A stretch of 12,987 nt of DNA from an uncultured Erythrobacter sp. (GTDB taxonomy: Bacteria; Pseudomonadota; Alphaproteobacteria; Sphingomonadales; Sphingomonadaceae): contig CAMYIQ010000284.1 of assembly GCA_947258465.1 (NCBI GenBank), positions 1 through 12,987 of the forward strand. Direction: 5' to 3'. Both the position numbers and the translations under genes were made by a program. The notes beneath the pieces were generated by a model, which made no database searches, was not told the origin of the DNA, and saw only the letters and a list, made by a program, of their open reading frames with translations. Below, one piece after another: positions 6,548 through 12,987 of this stretch; position 1 is the first letter of the stretch, and each line of letters opens with the position of its first letter.

Positions 6548-8816
6548 CGATGATGAGCCCAGTGCTGCCGATCATGTTCTGCGGGTAGCACTTCGGCACT
6601 CGGAGTGTATCGGCGGGGAGGTTCTCGAACTAGAGCACGGGCTGGAACGTGTCCGCATCGACATGAATGTCGAAATGCCACTCGACATGAAGGTGGATGG
6701 CGTAAGTTCGAGCGGCGTTCGGACCTGCGAGTCCGTAGTGCTCAAGCTGCCTGCCAGCTGGCCATGGCAGTCCCCGCGCTTTTACCTTCGTGAGGATTTC
6801 CCTCGCCACTTCCCGCATCTGATGCCGTTCTCGATACCGCCACGTCCTTGCCTGATCGACGGAGATCAGGATGAGTTCTTTTTGCAGTTCGGGCTCGTCG
6901 ATTATGGCGTATTTCACCTCGTCGACCAGCTAGCAGTTTGGCTCCGCAAGGCGGCGATCAATGACCTGATCGATTCCGAGCAGGGGTGGGAACCCATGTT
7001 GCGGCGCGCTTACCGCGACATTGTCGAACTCGATGCCGAGCATGCGCGATCTCTGGTCGATCGGAAAGGCGGGTGGGCCGTCTGGAAGGGTAAGTACTAC
7101 CGCAGAGGCGATCCGAGCGGGCTGCTCGGGGTCGACGCGGAAGCGTGGCTGTCGAGCGATGGCGAGCGGACGCCGCTCAAGACGAGCGAGGGGGACGACA
7201 CCTTCACCGCAAGCCCGCTGCGCGGCGACATGCGCGTGGGCAATACCGTTGTCGCGATCATCTGGCCGGACAAGAACTCTGACGGCAGTGCGTTCGTCCA
7301 TTCGACCTACATGCCGGAGGACGTGGAAACGCTTGGCCACCTCCGCGCCCGCGCTGAGGAGGTCGGGTGTGCAAGGGGGCTGGATGCCTTCCTGAGCAAT
7401 CTTGAACGTAGCTTCGCCGGCTTTGTTCTTCCTGCTCCGATTCCCGTCGCTGTGATCCTGTGCGCCCGCAGACCGGTCCACCTCATCGGTACTGAATCGG
7501 ACATCGAACTGCTGCCCTACGTCATCGACGTCCGTGCCGAACAGGGCAGGCAAACGCTTTTCGTGCAGGGCAATGACGAACCAGTTTCGCCTGCTGCTCA
7601 TTACCAATCGATCAGTGCATCACTTCTGCGCTCGCTCTCTGGTTCGCCGGAGCAACCACCCCTCGTAATGCTCGGTTGCGGAAGCGTCGGATCCAAGCTC
7701 GCACTCCACGCCGCACGCAGTGGGCAGGACATTGTGTGTGTCAGCGACAAATCGGGCCTTCGTCCGCACAATATGGCACGGCATGCGCTTGGTTCTTCGC
7801 ACGTCCCGAGCAGCAAGGCCGAAGCGCTCGCAAAGGAGCTCGAAGGGTTCGGTCTGCGACCCGAGGTGCATAAGGGCGACCTCGGCAGGGACTTACGCGA
7901 GCAGGAACTTGCGAAGACACTCTTGCCGACGCGCGCTGGTTCCATCATCAATTCGACGGCATCCTTGTCGGTGCGAGAGGCACTGGTCGATGCTGTACCG
8001 CCACACTACCGGGCGCGGCTCTTCGAAACGGCGCTCTTCGGTCGAGGGCGCGGGGCATTTCTCTTGGCTGATGGTCCAAGGCACAATCCGAACCATGCCG
8101 ATCTCATGGCAGAAATGTACGCCATGATCGATGGCACGCTTGCAAGCAAACTGCTTTTCGACCCAGCCGAAGGTCTAGCCGAAATCAGGATTGGCCAAGG
8201 CTGCGGATCACTCACCATGCGAATGAGCGATGCGAGACTTTCGGCCATGACTGCCAGCCTCGCTTTGGAGGTAAACGAGCTACTGGCGGCGCCCGCCATC
8301 GACGGCACGATTGTAATGGGTACGATGAATGACGGTACTCCGGCTACGAGTTGGGTCCGGTACCAAGTTCTTCCATTTGAGACCGTCGAAATCGCTGGAA
8401 CCGATGGCTGGGAGCTACGGATATCGAAGCGTGTTGCCGACCGGATTCGTGCGGAAGCCGTGTCCTATTCGGCAGTCGAAACTGGGGGCGTGATGATCGG
8501 TTGCACAAGCGCGCGCCTAAAGACGGTAACCGTCGTTGATCTTCTGGACGCACCGCCCGACAGCCAACGTAGTGCGGCCCTCTTTGTACTAGGCACTCAG
8601 GGACTCCATGCAGCTATTGAGGCACGACACCAAGCGAGCGGAAAAACGCTTTTCGACGTTGGAACCTGGCACAGCCATCTTCAGGATACTGGACCTTCAG
8701 GGACCGACTGGAATACCGCAGCTGAGTTGGCAGCAGAGCGCACACCGCCGTCGATTTTGCTGATCGCCACGCCGACACGCTTTCATGCTCTCATGCATAC
8801 GAAGGAGCCGGATTGA
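6540..8816 (+). CDS. E2-E1-JAB fusion: ubiquitin-like conjugation and release enzyme
   Basis: A 758-aa protein combining three activities. Residues 1-140: prokaryotic E2-like domain, with WPWQSPRFYL, a conserved-looking FPHLMPFSIPPRPCLIDGD and Cys104 as candidate catalytic residue. Residues about 150-370: unassigned linker domain, as also found in Cap2. Residues 374-585: ThiF/E1 adenylation domain with nucleotide loop GCGSVG (379-384), Asp403, Asn411, Arg414 and Lys426; Cys555 in GQGCGSLTMRM is the candidate thioester Cys. Residues 625-755: JAB/JAMM metalloprotease, Glu647 (SAVETGGVMIG) and His711-Ser-His713 with Ser720 and Asp723, a complete zinc site. In type II CBASS the separate Cap2 and Cap3 conjugate the CD-NTase C-terminus to targets and release it. 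Here both are fused and the neighbour is a metallo-beta-lactamase. Overlaps 8 bases with the upstream gene and one base (TGATG) with the downstream one. Confidence 0.9.
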   Translation: MADDDEPSAADHVLRVALRHSECIGGEVLELEHGLERVRIDMNVEMPLDMKVDGVSSSGVRTCESVVLKLPASWPWQSPRFYLREDFPRHFPHLMPFSIPPRPCLIDGDQDEFFLQFGLVDYGVFHLVDQLAVWLRKAAINDLIDSEQGWEPMLRRAYRDIVELDAEHARSLVDRKGGWAVWKGKYYRRGDPSGLLGVDAEAWLSSDGERTPLKTSEGDDTFTASPLRGDMRVGNTVVAIIWPDKNSDGSAFVHSTYMPEDVETLGHLRARAEEVGCARGLDAFLSNLERSFAGFVLPAPIPVAVILCARRPVHLIGTESDIELLPYVIDVRAEQGRQTLFVQGNDEPVSPAAHYQSISASLLRSLSGSPEQPPLVMLGCGSVGSKLALHAARSGQDIVCVSDKSGLRPHNMARHALGSSHVPSSKAEALAKELEGFGLRPEVHKGDLGRDLREQELAKTLLPTRAGSIINSTASLSVREALVDAVPPHYRARLFETALFGRGRGAFLLADGPRHNPNHADLMAEMYAMIDGTLASKLLFDPAEGLAEIRIGQGCGSLTMRMSDARLSAMTASLALEVNELLAAPAIDGTIVMGTMNDGTPATSWVRYQVLPFETVEIAGTDGWELRISKRVADRIRAEAVSYSAVETGGVMIGCTSARLKTVTVVDLLDAPPDSQRSAALFVLGTQGLHAAIEARHQASGKTLFDVGTWHSHLQDTGPSGTDWNTAAELAAERTPPSILLIATPTRFHALMHTKEPD

Positions 8817-9466
8817 TGGCCGAAGGAAAATCCCTCAAGGAGCAAAATGCTTGGCTGATTAGAGGCGCGATGATCTGTCATGTTCTCGCCTTTGTCTGGG
8901 TTACGTCCGAGCCTACGAAATTGCTGTCAGCAGATCGAGCCACTTTGGCGAAACAGCTTGAGACATTTGCGGCACCTGGAACCGCAGGTCTCGGACTTAT
9001 CGTGATCGCCTCGCTTCTACTGCTGGGCTTCGTTCCGCCCAAATGGCGTGACCGGCTCATGCATTGGCGTTGGAATGACCCATTGCCAGGATCGCGCGCT
9101 TTTTCGAAGATCGGTCCTGCGAGCGGCAACGTCGATATGCGCAAACTACGAACAGATCTGGGATCATTGCCCCGGGCTGGCGATAAGCAGAACGCGCTAT
9201 TCTATCGAATCTATCGTAACCATCGAGAAGAGGTTGGCGTACTAGATGCGCACGGACGCTATTTGGCTGCAAGAGACATCGGAACAATTACGGCTCTATT
9301 GTCCGTCACCCTCCCATGGCTGGCTTGGTGGGCGACCGAAGACTGGCCTAAAAGTGCCATATACGGAACATGCTTGTTTGTGGTTTATGCGCTCTGCGTT
9401 GTTGCGGCGAAGAACTACAGCCTAAGGATGGTTCAGAACGTTCTCGCAGCAGCAAGCTCAGCATAA
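8816..9466 (+). CDS. Four-helix membrane protein, likely effector
   Basis: A 216-aa protein. I choose ATG 8816, which overlaps the upstream TGA as TGATG and follows GAAGGAG by eight bases; a TTG start at 8813 is possible but redundant. Hydrophobic segments at about 13-29, 56-73, 156-173 and 181-198 suggest four membrane helices, with a basic loop at 74-155 (WRDRLMHWRWNDPLPGSRAF, later FYRIYRNHREEVGVLDAHG and RYLAARDIG) probably cytosolic. There is no enzyme motif. Multi-helix membrane proteins at the end of CBASS and related operons commonly act by disrupting the inner membrane, and tight coupling to the conjugation enzyme argues for one functional unit. Whether it is effector, membrane anchor or sensor cannot be decided from sequence. 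Confidence 0.75.
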   Translation: MAEGKSLKEQNAWLIRGAMICHVLAFVWVTSEPTKLLSADRATLAKQLETFAAPGTAGLGLIVIASLLLLGFVPPKWRDRLMHWRWNDPLPGSRAFSKIGPASGNVDMRKLRTDLGSLPRAGDKQNALFYRIYRNHREEVGVLDAHGRYLAARDIGTITALLSVTLPWLAWWATEDWPKSAIYGTCLFVVYALCVVAAKNYSLRMVQNVLAAASSA

Positions 9467-9813
9467 GAGATTCGATGGGGATTTTCGCTAACGCTGTTGG
9501 AATATGAATTGCTGACCAGCAGCTGGCTTGCTGCTCGAATGTCCGCTTTTCCAATTCTCACTTCCGAAAGGAGACTTTCCGGAGTGTCCAAAGGTCCAGC
9601 CTTTGTGACCTATCGGCAGGTATGTCTGCTTTTAGGCGACTGCTAGACGATCTGATACGACTGGCATTGGGACGCATTGCCGCCGTTGGCGCTCCTGACT
9701 GATCGGCAGGCCTCTGCGCGAAAGCTCTGTCATCGAATGACCGGTAAAAAGCCGGAAGAGGTTCTGCAAAGTGACGACTGCTGCGGTTTTCTGTCCGCCA
9801 ATCTCCAATCATG
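9467..9813. other. Gene-free spacer before the toxin-antitoxin operators
   Basis: No convincing gene. Two near-identical motifs ATGTCCGCTTTT (9539-9550) and ATGTCTGCTTTT (9622-9633), plus CTGTCCGCCAAT (9791), are the reverse complement of the AGCGGAC motifs in the spacer at 1284-1689. CCGAAAG and CTTTCCGG (9564-9582) form a short hairpin with one bulge and a GAGA loop, but no T-run follows, so I do not call a terminator. The base composition turns AT-rich from about 9810. Confidence 0.5.
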
Positions 9814-9933
9814 ATATGCAATGACATATGAGGAGTCAAAAATATATGTCCTTGCATATTTTTCTTGCTATTCTCACGGATTGTCATATATGCTAAAATA
9901 TATAACGCTCGATGAGCATATGCAGAAACATAT
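9814..9933. promoter_or_regulatory. Four ATATG-N6-CATAT operators of the hipBA promoter
   Basis: The inverted repeat ATATG-N6-CATAT occurs at 9814-9829, 9844-9859 and 9918-9933, and with one mismatch (TATAT) at 9888-9903. Start-to-start distances are 30, 44 and 30 bases, so there are two pairs with about three helical turns between members. The six-base centres differ, as expected for half-sites read by a dimer. The third copy covers a possible -10 (TAAAAT, 9894-9899) and the fourth ends two bases before ATG 9936. This fits repression by the HipB-type protein encoded just downstream. Confidence 0.75.
9871..9899 (+). promoter_or_regulatory. Possible hipBA promoter
   Basis: TTCTCA (9871-9876), a 17-base spacer and TAAAAT (9894-9899); the -10 is good (five of six) and the -35 moderate (four of six). 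It overlaps the third operator copy, so bound antitoxin would exclude RNA polymerase. Other AT-rich hexamers nearby are possible. Confidence 0.4.
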
Positions 9934-9935
9934 TT

Positions 9936-10559
9936 ATGAGCACGGCAATCGAAGACATCGCCGCAAGCATCAAAGCGGCTCGGACAGCAAAGGGCTTTAC
10001 CCAGAAACAGCTGGGTGAACGGGTAGGCTTGCCCCAAAGCCACATCTCCAAAATCGAAGGCGGGAATGTAGACCTACAGATTTCCAGCCTTGTCGAAATA
10101 GCGCGCGCGCTCGACCTCGAGTTGAAGCTTGTGCCTCGAAGGACCGTACCGGCGATCGAAGGCGTTTTGCGATCACAGCGCGAAAGAAGCGAGACAAGCC
10201 GAACGCTCGCAACGATTGCCGAAACCAACCGGTTCGCCGAGCGAGTACGGGAGAGCTATCCGAGCGTCACCGAAGTGACCGAGCTTCAAAGCGCACTCAA
10301 GGATATCCAGGCCGTTAATTTCACTCCCGAAACGCTCAAAGCCATCGAGCAAGCTTTGCAGCCCGTCGCTCATCTGAAAAAGCATCTTCAGGACCTCGGA
10401 TTGGCACTTGAGCAGCAAGAGGGAACGAAGCAGCTCGCCCAACAGATCGCGGCATCCACACGTGCCCTCCAACGCCTCAGAAACCTGCAGGTTCACGCAA
10501 TCGATCGAGATTATGCCCCCAGACTGCCTGCTTACCGGCTTGAGGACGACGCCACATGA
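9936..10559 (+). CDS. HipB-type antitoxin, XRE helix-turn-helix with long C-terminus
   Basis: A 207-aa protein. Residues 7-66 are an XRE-family helix-turn-helix (IKAARTAKGFTQKQLGERVG, then LPQSHISKIEGGNVDLQIS), the DNA-binding and repressing part. Residues 67-207 are charged and helical, likely coiled-coil, and much longer than in E. coli HipB (88 aa); this part may contact the toxin or add a regulatory function. ATG 9912 would add eight residues but lies inside the operator and promoter area; 9936 better fits the family start and gives a short leader, though neither has a clear ribosome site. It ends ATGA-overlapped with the toxin gene, the standard coupled arrangement. It probably represses its own promoter through the four upstream repeats and neutralises the downstream kinase. 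Confidence 0.82.
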   Translation: MSTAIEDIAASIKAARTAKGFTQKQLGERVGLPQSHISKIEGGNVDLQISSLVEIARALDLELKLVPRRTVPAIEGVLRSQRERSETSRTLATIAETNRFAERVRESYPSVTEVTELQSALKDIQAVNFTPETLKAIEQALQPVAHLKKHLQDLGLALEQQEGTKQLAQQIAASTRALQRLRNLQVHAIDRDYAPRLPAYRLEDDAT

Positions 10560-11770
10560 TCGACGCAGCGGCTCTCGATATCTTTCTTGGTGAGACGCGC
10601 GTTGGAACTATTGCGCGCCTCGATGGAGATGCGAGCATCTTCACATTCGACGAACTCTACCTTGCCGACCAGGATCGGCCGACGCTGTCGCTCGCCTACA
10701 AGGACGCGAATGGCGAAATCATTACGGAGACACGCAGCTATCGAACAAAGATCGAGCCGTTCTTCTCCAACCTCCTTCCCGAAGGCACGCTTCGCGACTA
10801 CCTGGCCCGCCGCGCGGGCGTGAAAGCCGTGCGCGAGTACCACCTTCTCGCACAGCTCGGGCACGATCTTCCCGGCGCAGTGCGCGCCCTCGCCGTCGAT
10901 GCCGAGGAAAGTGAGGCCGACGAGCCCGATGAAGAAGCAGTGGAGAAGCAGGCAGAGCGCGCGCTGCGCTTCTCACTTGCCGGCGTGCAACTCAAATTCT
11001 CGGCGATCAAAGCCCAGGGCAAGAATGGCGGGCTGACGATCCCGGTCACAGGCAGCGGCGGCGACTGGATCGTCAAGCTGCCCTCTGCGAGACACCCGGA
11101 TGTGCCCGAGGCTGAATTCGCAGCGATGAAACTGGCAGCAAAGATCGGGATCGACGTACCTGAAATCGACCTTGTGCCTCTCGATCAGATCGATGGCATA
11201 CCCGAAGGTATCACCCGCTACGGAAAATCCGCTTTTGCCATCCGGCGCTTCGACCGGGGGGAAGAGGGACCCGTGCACACCGAAGACTTCGCCCAGGTGT
11301 TCGGTGTCTTTGCAGACGATAAATACGAGAATGCGAGCTACCGCCAGATTCTCAGTGTCCTGGCGATCGAGACCGACGAACAAAGCGTGGTCGAATTCGT
11401 CCGCCGGCTCACCTACTCGGTGCTGATCGGGAATGGCGACATGCATCTCAAGAACTGGTCGTTGATTTATCCGGACCGGCGCAACGCGCTGCTGGCACCT
11501 GCCTATGACCTGCTTTCGACGCTCGCCTATATCCCAGGCGACGATGCTGCACTCAAGTTTCATAGCTCGCGCGAGTGGGCGTCCTACACCTATGATGAAC
11601 TCGAAGCGATCGCCGACAAGGCAAGGCTGCCTGCCAAGCTGATCACCGCGACAGCGAAGGATGTCGTTGCACGGTTTGATGACGCCTGGAGCAGCGAAAG
11701 CGGACACCTGCCCTTCCCCGATGACGTGCGAAGCGCGATCGAGAGGCATCGCAAAACTCTTGCGATCTGA
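10556..11770 (+). CDS. hipA: HipA-family serine/threonine kinase toxin
   Basis: A 404-aa protein close to the usual length. Residues 5-110 match the HipA N-terminal domain (IEPFFSNLLPEGTLRDYLAR). The kinase core has the Gly-rich loop FSLAGVQLKFSA with Ser140 at the place of the inactivating autophosphorylation site of E. coli HipA (Ser150), Lys174 in WIVKLPS, catalytic Asp295 and Asn300 in NGDMHLKNWSL, and metal-binding Asp318 in PAYDLLS. All key residues are present, so it should be active. HipA kinases of this type phosphorylate aminoacyl-tRNA synthetases (GltX in E. coli, TrpS for some relatives), triggering the stringent response and dormancy. An acidic insert at 115-135 (EESEADEPDEEAVEKQAE) precedes the loop. 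The gene is coupled by ATGA to the antitoxin. Its substrate is not predictable here. Confidence 0.9.
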   Translation: MIDAAALDIFLGETRVGTIARLDGDASIFTFDELYLADQDRPTLSLAYKDANGEIITETRSYRTKIEPFFSNLLPEGTLRDYLARRAGVKAVREYHLLAQLGHDLPGAVRALAVDAEESEADEPDEEAVEKQAERALRFSLAGVQLKFSAIKAQGKNGGLTIPVTGSGGDWIVKLPSARHPDVPEAEFAAMKLAAKIGIDVPEIDLVPLDQIDGIPEGITRYGKSAFAIRRFDRGEEGPVHTEDFAQVFGVFADDKYENASYRQILSVLAIETDEQSVVEFVRRLTYSVLIGNGDMHLKNWSLIYPDRRNALLAPAYDLLSTLAYIPGDDAALKFHSSREWASYTYDELEAIADKARLPAKLITATAKDVVARFDDAWSSESGHLPFPDDVRSAIERHRKTLAI

Positions 11771-11863
11771 GAGCGGTTCCGAAATCCGGCCGTTCGCGCG
11801 TAAGCACCACCTGGACCAACTGCCTGGCCCAATTCGTCAGAAAATCTGGCACATAGCGGCCCT

Positions 11864-12987
11864 TCAGATCCCGAAGTCCAGTGTCTTGCTCTTGCTTCGG
11901 GCGAGTTCCTTTTCGGCCTTGTTGGCCTCTTCCGCTTTTGGCCGATCAAGTTCGCCGTTTTTCTTTTCTGCCGCGGCCACCCGTGCGGTGACCTCGAGGG
12001 CCGATGCCTTCTCGCCTTTGTTGCGTGCGACGGCTGCTCCGAGCCTGTCCGAACTGTCGACGACCAGCGTCAGGTGATCGCGAAGCCTCGCAATCGTCAC
12101 CAGGAAGGTCTTCTGGTTCGACAGGTTGCGCTCGCGGCTGTCCATGACTGCAATGCCGCGGTCGGATGTCAGACCCTGCGCCATATGGGCGTTGAGCGCA
12201 TAGGCAAGATCGATCCGGCTCAACATCGGATCGTCCTTTTTGAGCTCGACCAGGTCTCCCTTTGAAGTTTCGAAAGTGACCTTCCCGCCGACAACGGCAA
12301 CCACCCTGGCCTGGTCGGCATTGAACAGGCCGCGGCGATGATCGTTGCGGGTCCATCGGATCCGGTCGCCTTCATGGATCTCGAGCTTCCTCGGCTCATG
12401 CAAAGTCAGATTCTGGTCGCCCTTCCCTGCCCTGATCCGTGCCGGGTCGAACCGGAACCGCTTGCCGCGCTTGTCCGCAACTTCGACCTGCCTGCCCTTC
12501 CGGTCCTGTCCCAAGACACGATACTCGCCCGCTGACAGTCCCAGGGCCTGTTGCTTTCTCGAGACCTCGAGCACCCGGCCAGGCTGGTAGGCTGACAGAT
12601 GTCGCAGTTCTTCGCGGGTCGTGTTGACGCGATCCAGCACTCCAAGCTCGGCCTTGCCCGGTCCGATCTCGCCATTGGCGAGAAGTCCCTGCTGGACGGC
12701 AGCATTGACCGCAGAGCGGATGGCGCGGCCCGAAGCGTAGATCGAGGTGCGCGAGCGGGTGTCCTTGTCGAGCGCCAACCAGGTGTTAGCCGCGACCAGC
12801 GCGCCATCGCCCCTGGCCTCGAGTGTGTGCGGCTGCAGGTGACGCAGCGCCGTGCGCACATCGCCCGCCTGCGCTGCCGCCTGCGCCTCGCGAACGACAG
12901 GGTCGCGCGCGCGCAGGTTGGTCGCCATTTCAGCGCGCGCCATGCCTGTCCGCTGCAGGAGCGCGAAGGGTTTGCCCGCATCGACTG
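11864..12987 (-). CDS. MobF/TraA-type conjugative relaxase-helicase, C-terminal part
   Basis: The frame is open through the right edge, so this is the last 373 or so codons of a longer gene whose relaxase domain lies outside the window; the ATG at 12943 is internal. Seen here are a helicase-like region with GDRIRWTRND, GLFNADQARVVAVV, and the late motif YALNAHMAQGLTSDRGIAVM followed by SRERNLSNQKTFLVTIARLR, which matches helicase motifs V and VI of TraI/TraA proteins. A charged low-complexity tail (EKKNGELDRPKAEEANKAEK) ends LDFGI. Such proteins nick oriT and unwind the transferred strand in conjugation. The tail reads convergently into hipA with 93 bases between. This gene is the best evidence that the window is part of a plasmid or integrative conjugative element. 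Confidence 0.85.
   Translation of the reverse strand, partial: VDAGKPFALLQRTGMARAEMATNLRARDPVVREAQAAAQAGDVRTALRHLQPHTLEARGDGALVAANTWLALDKDTRSRTSIYASGRAIRSAVNAAVQQGLLANGEIGPGKAELGVLDRVNTTREELRHLSAYQPGRVLEVSRKQQALGLSAGEYRVLGQDRKGRQVEVADKRGKRFRFDPARIRAGKGDQNLTLHEPRKLEIHEGDRIRWTRNDHRRGLFNADQARVVAVVGGKVTFETSKGDLVELKKDDPMLSRIDLAYALNAHMAQGLTSDRGIAVMDSRERNLSNQKTFLVTIARLRDHLTLVVDSSDRLGAAVARNKGEKASALEVTARVAAAEKKNGELDRPKAEEANKAEKELARSKSKTLDFGI

Noticed and set aside
6930..7607. 225-aa minus-strand ORF inside the E2-E1-JAB gene
   Set aside because: Antisense shadow of a gene with intact domains; no start signal and Arg-rich composition.
3356..9466. Classifying the locus as type II CBASS
   Set aside because: The only nucleotidyltransferase is of the minimal type, short, divergent and tied to the WYL gene; no CD-NTase-like protein is present in the operon.
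9564..9582. Terminator after the membrane-protein gene
   Set aside because: The hairpin has a bulge and no T-run, and lies about 100 bases past the stop codon.
10973..11749. 258-aa minus-strand ORF inside hipA
   Set aside because: Antisense shadow; the plus-strand frame holds all kinase motifs.
1..12987. CRISPR arrays, tRNA or rRNA genes, IS ends
   Set aside because: No direct-repeat array with spacers, no cloverleaf-like sequence, and no transposase or terminal inverted repeats were seen on reading.

Overview
The window looks like the accessory region of a conjugative plasmid or integrative element from an alphaproteobacterium, most likely a sphingomonad (Sphingomonadales). The grounds are a perfect alphaproteobacterial SOS box (GTTC-N7-GTTC), the GC-rich codon use, the protein styles, and the C-terminal part of a MobF/TraA-type relaxase-helicase at the right edge. 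The genus is inference; the sequence alone does not fix it.

Layout. 1-103: N-terminus of an unknown minus-strand protein. About 148-347: a probably frameshifted small plus-strand reading frame lying under the tail of the next gene. 229-537 (-): small HTH protein. 538-647: divergent control region with the SOS box. 648-1283 (+): S24/LexA-like self-cleaving repressor. 1284-1689: gene-free spacer. 1690-3153 (+): DUF2235 alpha/beta hydrolase with a membrane hairpin. 3154-3355: convergent gap with a 20-bp perfect palindrome. 3356-4063 (-) and 4060-4968 (-): nucleotidyltransferase and WYL-domain regulator, overlapping and both starting at TTG. Divergent from them, 5109-9466 (+): a 62-aa basic protein, a ComEC-like metallo-beta-lactamase protein, a 758-aa E2-E1-JAB fusion, and a four-helix membrane protein. 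9467-9813: gene-free spacer. 9814-9933: four repeated operators. 9936-11770 (+): HipB/HipA-type toxin-antitoxin pair. 11864-12987 (-): relaxase C-terminus, cut by the window edge.

The centre of interest is 4060-9466. The 758-aa protein carries an E2-like domain with a candidate catalytic Cys, a ThiF/E1 adenylation domain with a candidate thioester Cys, and a complete JAMM protease motif in one chain. This resembles Cap2 fused to Cap3 of type II CBASS, but no CD-NTase of CBASS type is visible. The partner gene, overlapping by 8 bp, is a metallo-beta-lactamase protein whose Ala-rich tail ends in Gly. My leading inference is an anti-phage system in which this protein, rather than a CD-NTase, is conjugated and released, with the membrane protein as effector and the divergent CapW/BrxR-like WYL protein as repressor. 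Fused E2/E1/JAB proteins have been described comparatively in bacteria, so the domains are known; this combination and its mechanism are the open part.

The remaining cargo (S24 repressor, DUF2235 lipase-like protein, HipBA) fits a defence and stress island riding on a conjugative element.
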